Source: Opitutaceae bacterium
GTDB taxonomy: Bacteria; Verrucomicrobiota; Verrucomicrobiia; Opitutales; Opitutaceae
Length of the DNA: 64,000 nucleotides
Assembly (NCBI GenBank): GCA_027482185.1
Contig: JAIXWF010000013.1
Location: forward strand, 1,550,001-1,614,000
Reading direction: 5' to 3'
Position 1 is the stretch's first letter. Every line of letters begins with the position of its first letter. The notes below the pieces were generated by a model that saw only the letters and a list, made by a program, of their open reading frames with translations, was not told where the DNA came from and searched no databases. The translations under genes and the position numbers were made by a program. Of the stretch, positions 24,834 to 34,413 are shown one piece after another.

Positions 24834-25730
24834 ATGCGCATCACCAACAACACGCTCTCCGAGAACATCGTCCGCCAGATCCAGACCCTCGGCACGCAGC
24901 AGTCGCGCCTGCAGAACCAGGTCGCGACCGGCCAGCGCATCTTCAATCCGGAGGACGACCCGACGGCCGTCGGCCGCGTGCTCGGTCTCGAGAGCGAGCA
25001 GCGCCACATCAGCCAGTACCTGCGCAACGCCGACCGCGCGCTGGAGCTCAGCCAGGCTTCTTACTCCGGTCTGCAGCAGATCAAGCGCGTCTCCGACCGC
25101 GCCACCGAGATCGGCACGCTCGGCACCGGCGCCATCAGCACCGAAGCCGCCCGTGCGTACGCCTCGGAACTCGACCAGCTGATCGAGCAATCCCTGCAGC
25201 TCGCCAACACCAAGTTCCGCAACGACTACCTCTTCGCCGGCTCCGCCGTCGATGCCGCCCCGTTCGTCGCGACCCGCGACGTCTCGGGCAAGGTCGCCTC
25301 CGTCGCCTACGCCGGCAACGCCGAGCGCACCGAGATCCAGCTCTCGGAAAACGCTACGATCGCCCCCGGCACCAGCGGCGACACGAACACCGGCCTCGGC
25401 AATTTCCTGAACCAGCTCGTCGCGCTCCGCGACGCGCTCGCCGCCGGCAACACCGCCGGCGTCCCAACGGTGCAGGCCGACCTGATCCAGTCCGAGGACA
25501 ATCTCGTCGCCGCACTGGCCGAACACGGCGGCATCGAGGTTCGCATCGAGGCCAACCGCTCCCAGCAGCTCGGCCGCGCCGACAACCTCGAGTCGCTCGT
25601 CTCGGCCGAGACCGACGCCGACCTGCCGCAGACGATCGTCCGCCTCAACCAGACGCAGACCGCCTACCAGGCGGCGCTGCAGTCGGCCGCGAACATCATG
25701 CGCATTTCCCTTCTCGATTACATCAACTGA
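24834..25730 (+). CDS. flgL: Hook-filament junction protein FlgL (HAP3)
   Basis: A 298-residue flagellin-like protein with MRITNNTLSENIVRQIQTLG, the GQRIFNPEDDPTAVGRVLGL segment of FlgL and the C-terminal QTAYQAALQSAANIMRISLL ending LDYIN. It bridges FlgK and the filament. The spacing to fliW is 50 bases. The length is near the family norm (about 300). Confidence 0.94.
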   Translation: MRITNNTLSENIVRQIQTLGTQQSRLQNQVATGQRIFNPEDDPTAVGRVLGLESEQRHISQYLRNADRALELSQASYSGLQQIKRVSDRATEIGTLGTGAISTEAARAYASELDQLIEQSLQLANTKFRNDYLFAGSAVDAAPFVATRDVSGKVASVAYAGNAERTEIQLSENATIAPGTSGDTNTGLGNFLNQLVALRDALAAGNTAGVPTVQADLIQSEDNLVAALAEHGGIEVRIEANRSQQLGRADNLESLVSAETDADLPQTIVRLNQTQTAYQAALQSAANIMRISLLDYIN

Positions 25731-25780
25731 CCCGCATCCCGAAACCTTCGCGGCCGCGTCCGCGCACCGCCCCGACCACC

Positions 25781-26248
25781 ATGAAAGTCCTGCCCGAACT
25801 CTATCCGACCGATTTCGACACGCCCCCGGCCAACCAGCTGGAGCTGCCGCACGGCATCATCGGCTTCGCCCAGTACAAGCGCGCCGAGTTGCTCTACCTG
25901 CCCGACCACCTGCCGTTCCTCTGGATGAAGCTCCACAGCGAAACGGACGATCTCCACTTCATCGTCATCGAACCGGGCGGCATTGTCCCCGGCTACGAGC
26001 CCGAGATCTTCGACCTCGACGCCGAGGCCCTCGATCTCCGCGACCCCGCGGAGGCGATGATCCTCAACGTCGTCACGCTCAAGCGCCAGCACCCGGTCGA
26101 GGCCACCGTCAATCTGATCGGGCCGCTCGTGGTCAACCGCCGCACGCGGATCGGCCGCCAGCTCGTCATCTCCAACTACTCGCGCTACAGCGCGAACCAC
26201 GCCCTCGTCGAAAACCCGCAGGCGCCCGTCCTCGCCCGCACAGCCTGA
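25781..26248 (+). CDS. fliW: Flagellar assembly factor FliW (CsrA antagonist)
   Basis: A 155-residue Fli[21 protein letters not shown] near the N-terminus, [17 protein letters not shown] in the core and the end [20 protein letters not shown] then SNYSRYS. FliW binds newly made flagellin and, when flagellin is exported, binds CsrA and lifts its block on flagellin translation. It is encoded directly before csrA (10-base gap) and fliC, the complete homeostatic module. The open frame extends far upstream through flgJ-flgL but that part is a shadow. Confidence 0.94.
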   Translation: MKVLPELYPTDFDTPPANQLELPHGIIGFAQYKRAELLYLPDHLPFLWMKLHSETDDLHFIVIEPGGIVPGYEPEIFDLDAEALDLRDPAEAMILNVVTLKRQHPVEATVNLIGPLVVNRRTRIGRQLVISNYSRYSANHALVENPQAPVLARTA

Positions 26249-26258
26249 GCCCTTTGCC

Positions 26259-26513
26259 ATGCTTGTCCTTTCCCGCCGGGTCAACGAGGCGATCGTCATC
26301 GGTGACTCCATCGAAATCCGGATCACCCGCATCGAAGGCGATGTGGTGAAAATCGGAATCCAGGCGCCCCGCGACATCGCGATCTTCCGCAAGGAAGTCC
26401 TCGCCGACATCGCGGCCAGCAACCACGCCGCCGCCGTGCGGCCGCCCACCCAGGGCGGTCTGCCCAGCTTGCCCAAGAAAGCGCCGGCGCCCGCCGCCTC
26501 CGCCAAATCCTGA
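26259..26513 (+). CDS. csrA: Carbon storage regulator CsrA
   Basis: An 84-residue RNA-binding translational regulator. [20 protein letters not shown] and [20 protein letters not shown] cover beta strands 1-5 and the helix, with the conserved R of VHR-like end strands replaced in context by IAIFRKEV. The tail after about residue 60 is a Pro/Ala/Lys-rich extension beyond the 61-residue E. coli protein, as found in FliW-partnered CsrA, which often has a longer C-terminus. Located between fliW and fliC. Confidence 0.94.
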   Translation: MLVLSRRVNEAIVIGDSIEIRITRIEGDVVKIGIQAPRDIAIFRKEVLADIAASNHAAAVRPPTQGGLPSLPKKAPAPAASAKS

Positions 26514-26578
26514 ACCGCCGCCGCGGGCCGCCACATCCCGCCCGGCAACGTTTTCCACCCTTTCAAAACCACACCGCC

Positions 26579-27457
26579 ATGAGCGTTATCAATACCAACA
26601 TCCAGGCCCTCGCCGGCGCCCGCAACCTGAACCACAGCCAGGAAATGCTCGGCCGCTCGCTGACCCGCCTCTCTTCCGGGTCCAAGATCGTCAATCCGTC
26701 CGACGACGCCGCCGGCCTCGCCGTCTCCGAGAAACTCGACGCCCAGGGCAAGCGCGTGAAGGCCGCGACGACCAACGTCCAGAACGCCATCTCCTACGTC
26801 CAGACCGCCGACGGCTTCATGAGCGGCATGACCAAGATCCTCTCGCGCATGAGCGAGCTCGCGATTCTGGCGAAGGACGTCACCAAGAACACGACCGACG
26901 TCGACCTCTACCAGCAGGAATTCACCGCGCTGCAGGAACAGCTCCGCGCCACGATCGGCGGACCGACTTCCGAGATCGGCGGCACCGCCGATGTCGATAC
27001 CCCGCTCGGTGCCTTCAACGGCATCACGCTCTTCGGCTCCGCCACGGTGGGCCTCACCGTCACCATCGGCCAGGCTGTCGGCCAGGAAATGACCATCGCG
27101 GAATCCAATCTCCGCACCGCCGGCATGCTCGAGATCATCGAGCAGGATTCGTCCGGCGACTACCTGCTTGCCTCCACCGACAGCGACGCGATCCAGAAGA
27201 TCACCGACGCCATCCAGCACGTCGCGCAGCAGCGCGCCTCGCTCGGCGCGGCGCAGTCCCGTCTCGAGCTCGCGTCGACGACGCTGCAGGTGGAGTACGA
27301 GAATCTCTCGTCCGCCATCTCGCGCATCCGCGACGTCGATGTCGCGGAGGAATCCACGCAGTACGCCAAGTACAACATCCTCGTGCAGTCCGGCACCGCC
27401 ATGCTCGCGCAGGCGAACCAGACGCCCCAAAGCGTGCTCAAGCTGCTCCAGGGCTGA
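26579..27457 (+). CDS. fliC: Flagellin FliC
   Basis: A 292-residue filament protein. The N-terminal D0/D1 part has SVINTNIQALAGARNLNHSQ, LTRLSSGSKIVNPSDDAAGL and AVSEKL. The C-terminal part has QVEYENLSSAISRIRDVDVA and GTAMLAQANQTPQSVLKLLQ. The middle variable region is short, giving a compact filament. It is last in the third block, with fliW and csrA just ahead and a strong terminator behind. The 65-base leader shows no Shine-Dalgarno sequence and no GGA triplet, so the classical CsrA site over the ribosome site is missing. No second flagellin, fliD or fliS follows. Confidence 0.96.
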   Translation: MSVINTNIQALAGARNLNHSQEMLGRSLTRLSSGSKIVNPSDDAAGLAVSEKLDAQGKRVKAATTNVQNAISYVQTADGFMSGMTKILSRMSELAILAKDVTKNTTDVDLYQQEFTALQEQLRATIGGPTSEIGGTADVDTPLGAFNGITLFGSATVGLTVTIGQAVGQEMTIAESNLRTAGMLEIIEQDSSGDYLLASTDSDAIQKITDAIQHVAQQRASLGAAQSRLELASTTLQVEYENLSSAISRIRDVDVAEESTQYAKYNILVQSGTAMLAQANQTPQSVLKLLQG

Positions 27458-27487
27458 GCCGTTTCCCGGTTCCCCGGAGCCGGCCCG

Positions 27488-27532
27488 CGCGCCGCGCCGA
27501 CCCTGCGGGGTGGGCGCGGCGCGTTGCTTTTT
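27488..27532 (+). terminator. Strong intrinsic terminator after fliC
   Basis: CGCGCCGCGCC (27488-27498) pairs perfectly with GGCGCGGCGCG (27513-27523); the loop contains a further ACCC/GGGT stem around TGCG, giving a 15-bp hairpin with one internal mismatch, followed by TTGCTTTTT. It lies 30 bases after the fliC stop and closes the flgF-fliC transcription unit. Confidence 0.88.
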
Positions 27533-27640
27533 CGGCACCGCGCCGGAGGGCACCCGCGCGTGGTCGGGCAGGGGAGGGCGCGGGGCGATGCCGCGGCCCG
27601 CGCTTGCCCCCTCCGGGCCCCGGTGGCTGGCTCGGGGCCG

Positions 27641-28864
27641 ATGCGCACCCTCGCTTTCCCGCCCCGCGGCCTCCGGGCCGCCGTTTCGCTTCTCGCACTG
27701 CCGCTGGCGGCGGCGGCCGCGGAGTACCGCGTGACCGTGCCCGCCGCCGATGCCGACCGCGCCGTGCAGGTGGTCCGGTTCGCCTTGCCGAAGGAACTGA
27801 AACCGCCCGTGGTCGCGACGCAGGGCGACCGCCGGATTTCCGTGCAGGTCGCCGCCGACCGCACCGCGGTGTTTATCGTCGACCGCCAGCCCGCCGGCCG
27901 CGCGCTGACCTTCGGCATCGAGCCGGGCCCCGCGGCTCCCGCGGCGGGCGTGCAGGTCGCCGCCGTCCCGGGCCAGCTGCGAATCTCGGTCGGCGGCACC
28001 GAGGCCGTGACTTACCGCATGGACAAGGAGGATCTGCCCCGGCCCGACATCAAACCGGAGTACAAGCGCGCAGGATACATCCACCCGGTCCGGACTGCCG
28101 CCGGCACGGTGGTCAGCGACGACTATCCGGTGCAGCACGTCCACCATCATGGCATCTGGACGGCGTGGGTCCGCACCGCTTTCCAGGGCCGCGCGCCGGA
28201 TTTCTGGAACATGGCCCAGAAGCTCGGCACCTCGGAATTCGTCGGCCTCGACTGGACGTGGAGCGGTCCGGTCCACGGCGGTTTCGTCGCCCGCCACCGG
28301 ATGCTCGACCTTTCCGCCCCGGCGCCCGTGCCGGTGCTCAACGAGACCTGGGAAGTCACGGCCTACGCGGTCCCGGCGGTGGCCGGAGCCCCGGCGCTGC
28401 GGGTCTTCGACGTGCTCCTCACGCAGATCTGCGCCACCAACGACCCGCTGGTCCTGCCGGTCTACCACTACGGCGGCCTTGGCTTCCGCGGCCGCGGCGA
28501 ATGGTTCGGCGCGGACAAAGGCTTCTTCCTGACTTCCGAGGGCGAGACCGACCGCGTGAAGGCGAACGGCAAATCGATGCGCTGGGTGCATCACTACGGC
28601 GCCGTCGAGGGCGGCGTGGCCGGCGTGACCGTCCTCGGCCATCCCGGCAATCCGCGCGCGCCGCAGCCGGTGCGGGTGCATCCGAGAGAGCCCTACGTCT
28701 CGTTCACCCCACAGCAAAACGAGGAATTCCGGATCGCCCCGGGCCAACCCTACATCGCGCGCTACCGTTTCGTGGCGTTCGACGGCCCGCCGGACCGCGC
28801 GCTTCTCGACGCCCTCTGGCAGGGCTTCGCCGCGCCGGGGAGCTTAACGATGGAAACGAAATAG
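27641..28864 (+). CDS. DUF6807 (PmoA-like) family secreted protein
   Basis: A 407-residue protein with a signal peptide (about 1-27, LLALPLAAAAAEY). The body matches the DUF6807 family, often labelled 'methane oxygenase PmoA': YRMDKEDLPRPDIKPEYKR, YIHPVRTAAGTVVSDDYP and the His-rich VQHVHHHGIWTAW (about 166-178), later VYHYGGLGFRGRGEW. The label has nothing to do with the real pmoA subunit; the family is common next to sugar-catabolic genes in Verrucomicrobia, Planctomycetes and Bacteroidetes and its reaction is unknown. The start at 27641 places the signal peptide at the N-terminus; the frame is open further upstream. The MFS gene downstream is probably co-transcribed. Confidence 0.8.
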   Translation: MRTLAFPPRGLRAAVSLLALPLAAAAAEYRVTVPAADADRAVQVVRFALPKELKPPVVATQGDRRISVQVAADRTAVFIVDRQPAGRALTFGIEPGPAAPAAGVQVAAVPGQLRISVGGTEAVTYRMDKEDLPRPDIKPEYKRAGYIHPVRTAAGTVVSDDYPVQHVHHHGIWTAWVRTAFQGRAPDFWNMAQKLGTSEFVGLDWTWSGPVHGGFVARHRMLDLSAPAPVPVLNETWEVTAYAVPAVAGAPALRVFDVLLTQICATNDPLVLPVYHYGGLGFRGRGEWFGADKGFFLTSEGETDRVKANGKSMRWVHHYGAVEGGVAGVTVLGHPGNPRAPQPVRVHPREPYVSFTPQQNEEFRIAPGQPYIARYRFVAFDGPPDRALLDALWQGFAAPGSLTMETK

Positions 28865-29026
28865 CGGCGGGCCGCCCGGCACCGGGCCGCGGAAATCCGT
28901 GCGTTGGGCTGGACTCGCGCGGAGTCCTGTCTCCATCTTCGCCGCGCGTGCGCTTCCCCCTTGGCGCCCGCCCGCCGGCGCCCCCGGGCCGACTGTTCCA
29001 CCTGTCTTTCCCCACGCCTTCCTTTC

Positions 29027-30286
29027 ATGGCCTCCCAACCACCCGACAACAAACGCCTGTTTTCCGTCCTGCTCGCCGCCTTCTTGGGCTGGATGTTCGA
29101 CGGCATGGAGATGGGCCTCTTTCCCATCATCGCCCGCCCGGCGCTCCTCCAGATGCAGCAGGCCCAGGGCCTCGCGCTGAGCGACGCGTTTGTCGCGCAA
29201 TGGATGGGCTACGCGACGGCTTCGTTTCTCGTCGGCGCGGCGCTCGGCGGCGTGGTCTTCGGCTGGCTCGGCGACCGGATCGGCCGCGTGAAGGCGATGG
29301 CCGTAAGTATTCTCGTCTACTCGCTGTTCACCGGGCTGATCTATTTCGCCCAGCAACCCTGGCATCTCTGCGCGGCCCGCTTCATGGGCGCGCTCGGCAT
29401 GGGCGGCGAATGGTCGCTCGGCATCGCGCTCGTCATGGAAGTCTGGCCGGAAAAACACCGCCCGCTCATGGCCGGCGTCATCGGCGCGGCGGCCAACGTC
29501 GGCTTCGCCCTGATCTCCGTGATGGCGATCTTCTTCAAGGTCGACGTCGATTCCTGGCGGTGGGTCGCGTTGATCGGCGCGGCGCCGGCGCTGCTCACGT
29601 TTGTGGTGCGGATCTTCGTGCCGGAATCCGAGAAATGGCACGCCGCCGTGCAGGCCGCCCCGACGCGCGTCAATCCGCTCAAGGAAATCTTCGGTCCGAA
29701 GCTGCTGAAAACCACCCTGATGGCCACGGCGCTCTCTTCCGTCGTGCTCATCGGCACCTGGGGTTCCGTGCAGTGGCTGCCGTTGTGGGCCGACAAGATG
29801 GCCGGCGCGGCGGACCCGACGGCCAAGGGCTGGACCGGCATGGCGTCCGGCATCGGCGCCGTCGTGGGCTGCCTCGCCGGCGCCTACTTCGGCGGTTTCA
29901 TCAGCCGCCGGCTCGGCTATTTCCTGCTCAGCCTCGGCTCCCTGGCTTCCTGCGCGATCCTGTTCCGCGGCTTCGATTCCTACGGCCCGATGTTCCTTGT
30001 CATGACGTTCATCGTGGGCGGATTGACGGCGGCGTTCTACGGTTGGCTGCCGCTCTACTTGCCCGAGCTGTTCCCGACGCGCGTGCGCGCCACGGGCCAG
30101 GGACTCTCCTTCAACGCCGGCCGCATCCTCGCCGCCGTGGGCGCCCTGCAGATGGGTTCCCTCATGCAGCACACGTTCCACGGCAGCTACGCGCAGGCCG
30201 GCGCCGTGATCACTCTCGTCTACGCGATCGGCCTCGTGCTGATCTGGTTTGCGCCCGAAACCAAGGGCAAGCCGTTGCCCGAGTAA
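29027..30286 (+). CDS. Major facilitator superfamily transporter
   Basis: A 419-residue, 12-helix MFS carrier. FLGWMFDGMEMGLFPIIARP in helix 1 and the motif A loop GWLGDRIGRVKAM (between helices 2 and 3) resemble the sugar-acid/aromatic-acid proton symporter branch; a matching half-motif, YFGGFISRRLGYF, lies between helices 8 and 9. Helix 11-12 contains LYLPELFPTRVRATGQGLSF, a common signature of this branch. The substrate cannot be told from sequence; the DUF6807 neighbour suggests a sugar or sugar acid. The ATG at 29027 was chosen over an upstream one that adds an Arg-rich shadow. Confidence 0.85.
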   Translation: MASQPPDNKRLFSVLLAAFLGWMFDGMEMGLFPIIARPALLQMQQAQGLALSDAFVAQWMGYATASFLVGAALGGVVFGWLGDRIGRVKAMAVSILVYSLFTGLIYFAQQPWHLCAARFMGALGMGGEWSLGIALVMEVWPEKHRPLMAGVIGAAANVGFALISVMAIFFKVDVDSWRWVALIGAAPALLTFVVRIFVPESEKWHAAVQAAPTRVNPLKEIFGPKLLKTTLMATALSSVVLIGTWGSVQWLPLWADKMAGAADPTAKGWTGMASGIGAVVGCLAGAYFGGFISRRLGYFLLSLGSLASCAILFRGFDSYGPMFLVMTFIVGGLTAAFYGWLPLYLPELFPTRVRATGQGLSFNAGRILAAVGALQMGSLMQHTFHGSYAQAGAVITLVYAIGLVLIWFAPETKGKPLPE

Positions 30287-30313
30287 GCGGCCCGGGCGGG
30301 ACCGGCCCCGGCA

Positions 30314-33300
30314 TCAGGCGCGCGCCGCCGGGTGCAGGGCGCGGTGGACGGCGTGGGCCAGTTCGTCGGTCGTGAACGGCTTCGCGAGCAACTCGATCTG
30401 CCCGAGTTCGTCGAGCGCCTGCGGGGAGATTTTCGAGAAATAGCCCGACATGATCACGATCGGCAGGCCGGGACTCAGGCGGCGCATCGCTGCGGCCAAC
30501 TCGGTGCCCTGCATGCCCGGCATCGTCTGGTCCGTGACGAGCACGGCGCAGCGGGTGGGATTGGCCTGCAGCTCCTCGAGGCAGGCCTCGGCGGAGGCGA
30601 AAATCAGCGTGCGGTAGCCGCGGCTTTCGAGGACGAGCTTCGTGCAACTGCCGACGACCTCCTCGTCGTCGACCACGCAGACGTATTCGCCGCCGCCGCG
30701 CGGAGCCGCGGTGAGTTCCTTGTCGGCCGCGGGATTGTCCGCCGCGGCCGTGGGCAGGTAGATGTGGAAGGTGGTGCCGCTGCCCGGCGTGCTGTCGACG
30801 TCGATCGCGCCGCGGTGGGACCGCACGATGCCGTGCACGACGGCGAGGCCGAGGCCCGTGCCTTCGCGCGTGTTCTTCGTGGTGAAGAACGGGTCGAAAA
30901 TCCGCCGCCGCGTGGTTTCGTCCATGCCGTGGCCCGTGTCGCTGACGGAGAGGCGCACGTAGTTGCTCGCGGCGGATGCGCCGAGCGTCACGGCGAGTTC
31001 GGGAGTGACGACCGCCGGCGCCAGCGAGATGCGCAGCGCGCCGCCGTGGTGGCGCATCGCGTGGGCGGCATTGGAGCCGAGATTGAGGATCACCTGGTGG
31101 ATCTGCGTCGCATCGGCCAGCACGGGCCCGCAATCGAGGTCGCAGTGCACGTCGATCGTGATGTTCGCGGGCAGGGTGGCCCGGAGGAAACGGCGCGCCT
31201 CTTCCACCACGAGGGAAAGGTCCATCGGCGCGTGTTCGCCGCCGCTCGATTGCCGGCCGAAGGTGAGAATCTGCTCCACCAGTTCGCGGGCGCGCAGGCT
31301 CGCGTTGCGCGCCTCGTGCAAACACATCCGCGCGGGATGGTCGTCGGGCAGGGAATCGGCGGCCAATTCGTGGTAGCCGATGATGCCGGTGAGCAGGTTG
31401 TTGAAATCGTGCGCGATGCCGCCTGCCAAGGTGCCGAGGGTTTCCATTTTCTGCGCCTGGAAAAGCTGGGACTCCAGCTCCCGGCGCGCCTCTTCGCTCT
31501 GGTGCCGGGCGGTCACGTCCTGGATCGCGCCGCGGACGCTGACCGCCTTGCCCTGCACGAAGTCGCCGTGCCCGATCATACGCACCCGGAGCTTGCGGCC
31601 TCGGGCGGTGAACAGGTTCACCTCCACATCGAACGACGGCGCGGCCGGGGTCGCCGCGTGAAGCGCGGTCTGCACGACGGCCAGCGCTTCCGGCGGAAAA
31701 AACTGCCAGAGGTTCTCCAGCGTGGGCTGGAAGAAATCCTCGACCTCGTAGATGCGCCGCGTGCCTTCCGTCCAGGTGACGCGCGCGCCGACCAGATCGA
31801 TTTCCCAGCCGCCGATCTGGGCCAGCCGGCTCACTTCGTTGGCCAGTTCCTCGGTCTTGTGCAGGCGCTCCTCGAGCTGCTTGCGCGCCGTGATGTCCGT
31901 GTGCGTGCCGGCCATGCGCAGGGGCCTGCCGTCCGCGGCGCGGCGCACGACGCGCCCGCGATCGAGAATCCAGCGCCACGAGCCGTCTTTGCAACGCATC
32001 CGCAGCTCGTGCTGGTAGAACGGCGTGCGCTGGGCGAAGTGCTCCAGCACGGCGAGTTCGTTCGCCGCCAGATCCTCGGGATGGGCGAGGGCCTTCCAGC
32101 CTTCGTTTGTCGAAACCATTTCCTCGGGTTCATAGCCGAGCATGCGTGCCCAGCGTTCGTCGTGGTAAACGTGGCCCGTGACGACATCCCAGTCCCACAC
32201 CGAATCGTTGGTGCCCTCGATCGCGAGCTGCCAGCGCTGCTCGGCGAGGTCGAGCGCCTGTACCAGCAGCTTCTGCTGCGTGATGTCGCGGCTGAGGCCG
32301 ACCATGCGGAGGGCCCGGCCGGCCGCGTCGCGCTCGATGTGGCCGTGGGACTCGACGTAGCGCACGGAGCCGTCGGGCAGCACGATGCGGAATTCGAGGT
32401 CGTAGTCGGTCTCGCGACCCTCCGTCGCCTGGCGGAGCTTCGCCACGACGGCGTCGCGGTCCTCCGGGTGGAACGTGCGGTGCCACGCTTCGTCGCTGCC
32501 GTCGAATTCGCCCGGCTTGAAACCGTAGATTTCCAGCACGCGCTCGTCCCATTCGCGGCGCCGGTGGATAAGGTCGTATTCCCAGACGCCGTAGTTGGAG
32601 GAGCGGAGGGCGAGTTTGAGGCGTTCGTTCAATTCTTCGGTGTTGCGGGCGCTGCGCCGCTCTTCGGTCACGTCGCGCTCGGTGCCGGTCATCCGCAGCA
32701 CTTGGCCGGACGCGTCGCGCTGCACCAGTCCGCGGGACTGGACGATCCGCTCCGCGCCGTCGTCGGCGCGCCGGATCCGGAATTCCTGTTCGAAGCTGTC
32801 GCCGTGGCTCATGCAGTGCTCGATCGCGGCGATGGCACGCGTTCTGTCATCCGGATGCAAGCGTTGCGTCCAGTCGGCCGTCGTGGCGCCGGCCGCCGCG
32901 ACCGGCACGCCGTAGATCGCGCAGGTCCGCGCATCCCACGTGCTGCGGCCGGTGCGCGCATCCCATTCCCAGACGCCGAGCGCGGCGACCTGCGTCGCCA
33001 GCTCGAGACGGCGGTTCAGCTGATGCAGGCGTTCCTGGTCGGCGCGGGTGCCGGTGATGTCGCTGCAATTCGCGATCAGGTTGACGGTCTGGCCGCCCGC
33101 CTCGCGCACCGGCTGCAACTCCACCAGCAGCCAGCGGCCTTCGCCGGAGGCCCGACGGATCCGGATCTCTTCGCGGGCGGAGACGCCGCGGGCGACGGCG
33201 TCCTGCAAACGTGACACCGCCGAGGGCTCGGAGCCGGGTTCGGGCAGGAACTCGAAAGGCCGGCGCCCGACGACGGTGCCGAGTTCGTAGCCCGTGAGGC

Positions 33301-34327
33301 GGACGAATGCGTCGTTGATCCATTGGATCGCGCCCGTGGCGTCCGCAATCATCACGCCGCTGGCGGTGTGCTGGGCCACGAGCGCGAGCAGCGCGTTCGA
33401 TTCGGCGGCGGCGCGGAGGCTGGCGTTGGCATCGCGAAGTTCGCGCGTGCGGACCGCGACGGTGTCCTGCAGCTCCGCCGCCTGCTCATGCAGCCGGGCG
33501 GTCAGCAGGAGCCGGGCTTGTTCGGCGGCCTCGCGCCTGCCGTCGAGATCGCCCGCGGCTTCCGCCGAATAGAGGGCGAGAAACAACCCGGCGAGCACGA
33601 GCAGGACGGTCAGCAGGAATGCCGCATCGGGCAGCGCCAGCAGCCGGTTGTTGAGGAAGTAGGCGAAGGCCGCGGCCAGCAGCAACGGCGGGAGCGCGAC
33701 CCCGAGGAAGATCCGCCGCGCCGCGGCGCCGCGCGCGCTGATGCTCGCGAGCAGCCCCGGCGCCGAATCTTCGGGGCGGGCGAAAAGCAGCCCGAGCCCG
33801 AGCAGCAGCAGGCACACCACAAAAAGCAGCCCCGCGATCATGGGGCGCGTCACCGCCCGCAGATCGAGCAACGCCAGACCAAAGAGTCCGGCCAGCGCCG
33901 CCGCGGTCGCGAGATTGCCGAGCCAGAGCGCGATCGGCCGGCCGGCGAGGCGCAGCTTGCCGTGCAGGCCCAGCAAACCGACGGCCAAGGCGGACAGCGC
34001 GACGGCCGCCTGCAAGGGCATGGTTTCGAAACCGGGCAGTTGCGCCAACCCTCCGGCCGCGAGCAGCAGGACCAGGCCGGCGGCGATCCGGGCCAGGCCG
34101 CGCCAGCGTTCGGTCAACTGCAACCGCAACGCGGCGCCGCACAGCGCGAGGCCGAGGGCCGCCGCAGTGGGCATCGGCTGCGGTGTCGGCCGCACGAAAC
34201 CGAAGACATCCCAACCCGCCAACGCGCCTGCTCCAGCGGCGGAGCCGAACGCGGCGACGACGATTCCGAGCCAGCCGGCCACCCGGCGGAAGTGCGAATC
34301 GAGCAAGCTGGAAGCGGGATTGGCCAC
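30314..34327 (-). CDS. Membrane-bound five-PAS hybrid sensor histidine kinase
   Basis: A 1337-residue hybrid kinase. About eight membrane helices occupy residues 15-270 (MASE-like, with no recognised ligand site), a coiled coil 275-320, then five PAS/PAC repeats from about 325 to 945 (each ending in a DIT/DVT motif such as SRDITQQK). The kinase core has GGIAHDFNNLL with phospho-acceptor His973, an N box LNLGSNAAHAM, SDTGHGMDE and GTGLGL. A C-terminal receiver (about 1214-1337) has an acceptor Asp near 1266 in VTDQTMPGM and the conserved Lys in LLAKPF. The start is an assumed GTG; there is no ATG between the alaS stop and the first helix. It lies 86 bases after alaS, same strand. Confidence 0.85.
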   Translation of the reverse strand: MANPASSLLDSHFRRVAGWLGIVVAAFGSAAGAGALAGWDVFGFVRPTPQPMPTAAALGLALCGAALRLQLTERWRGLARIAAGLVLLLAAGGLAQLPGFETMPLQAAVALSALAVGLLGLHGKLRLAGRPIALWLGNLATAAALAGLFGLALLDLRAVTRPMIAGLLFVVCLLLLGLGLLFARPEDSAPGLLASISARGAAARRIFLGVALPPLLLAAAFAYFLNNRLLALPDAAFLLTVLLVLAGLFLALYSAEAAGDLDGRREAAEQARLLLTARLHEQAAELQDTVAVRTRELRDANASLRAAAESNALLALVAQHTASGVMIADATGAIQWINDAFVRLTGYELGTVVGRRPFEFLPEPGSEPSAVSRLQDAVARGVSAREEIRIRRASGEGRWLLVELQPVREAGGQTVNLIANCSDITGTRADQERLHQLNRRLELATQVAALGVWEWDARTGRSTWDARTCAIYGVPVAAAGATTADWTQRLHPDDRTRAIAAIEHCMSHGDSFEQEFRIRRADDGAERIVQSRGLVQRDASGQVLRMTGTERDVTEERRSARNTEELNERLKLALRSSNYGVWEYDLIHRRREWDERVLEIYGFKPGEFDGSDEAWHRTFHPEDRDAVVAKLRQATEGRETDYDLEFRIVLPDGSVRYVESHGHIERDAAGRALRMVGLSRDITQQKLLVQALDLAEQRWQLAIEGTNDSVWDWDVVTGHVYHDERWARMLGYEPEEMVSTNEGWKALAHPEDLAANELAVLEHFAQRTPFYQHELRMRCKDGSWRWILDRGRVVRRAADGRPLRMAGTHTDITARKQLEERLHKTEELANEVSRLAQIGGWEIDLVGARVTWTEGTRRIYEVEDFFQPTLENLWQFFPPEALAVVQTALHAATPAAPSFDVEVNLFTARGRKLRVRMIGHGDFVQGKAVSVRGAIQDVTARHQSEEARRELESQLFQAQKMETLGTLAGGIAHDFNNLLTGIIGYHELAADSLPDDHPARMCLHEARNASLRARELVEQILTFGRQSSGGEHAPMDLSLVVEEARRFLRATLPANITIDVHCDLDCGPVLADATQIHQVILNLGSNAAHAMRHHGGALRISLAPAVVTPELAVTLGASAASNYVRLSVSDTGHGMDETTRRRIFDPFFTTKNTREGTGLGLAVVHGIVRSHRGAIDVDSTPGSGTTFHIYLPTAAADNPAADKELTAAPRGGGEYVCVVDDEEVVGSCTKLVLESRGYRTLIFASAEACLEELQANPTRCAVLVTDQTMPGMQGTELAAAMRRLSPGLPIVIMSGYFSKISPQALDELGQIELLAKPFTTDELAHAVHRALHPAARA

Positions 34328-34413
34328 GGGCTCACACGATTTGGGGCAGGATTCCGGCCGAAGCGAGCCGGCGCGCAGCGCGGCGGGCCGGTCGCGCAAC
34401 CGGCCCGCCGGGC

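Noticed and set aside
26514-26578. Sigma-54 or sigma-28 promoter directly before fliC
   Set aside because: No GG-N10-GC pair with the right context and no TAAA-N15-GCCGATAA-like match; fliC is probably read from the flgF promoter.
27641-28864. Methane oxygenase (PmoA) function
   Set aside because: The name attached to this family is misleading; the protein is secreted, lacks membrane helices of particulate methane monooxygenase and has no pmoB/pmoC neighbours.
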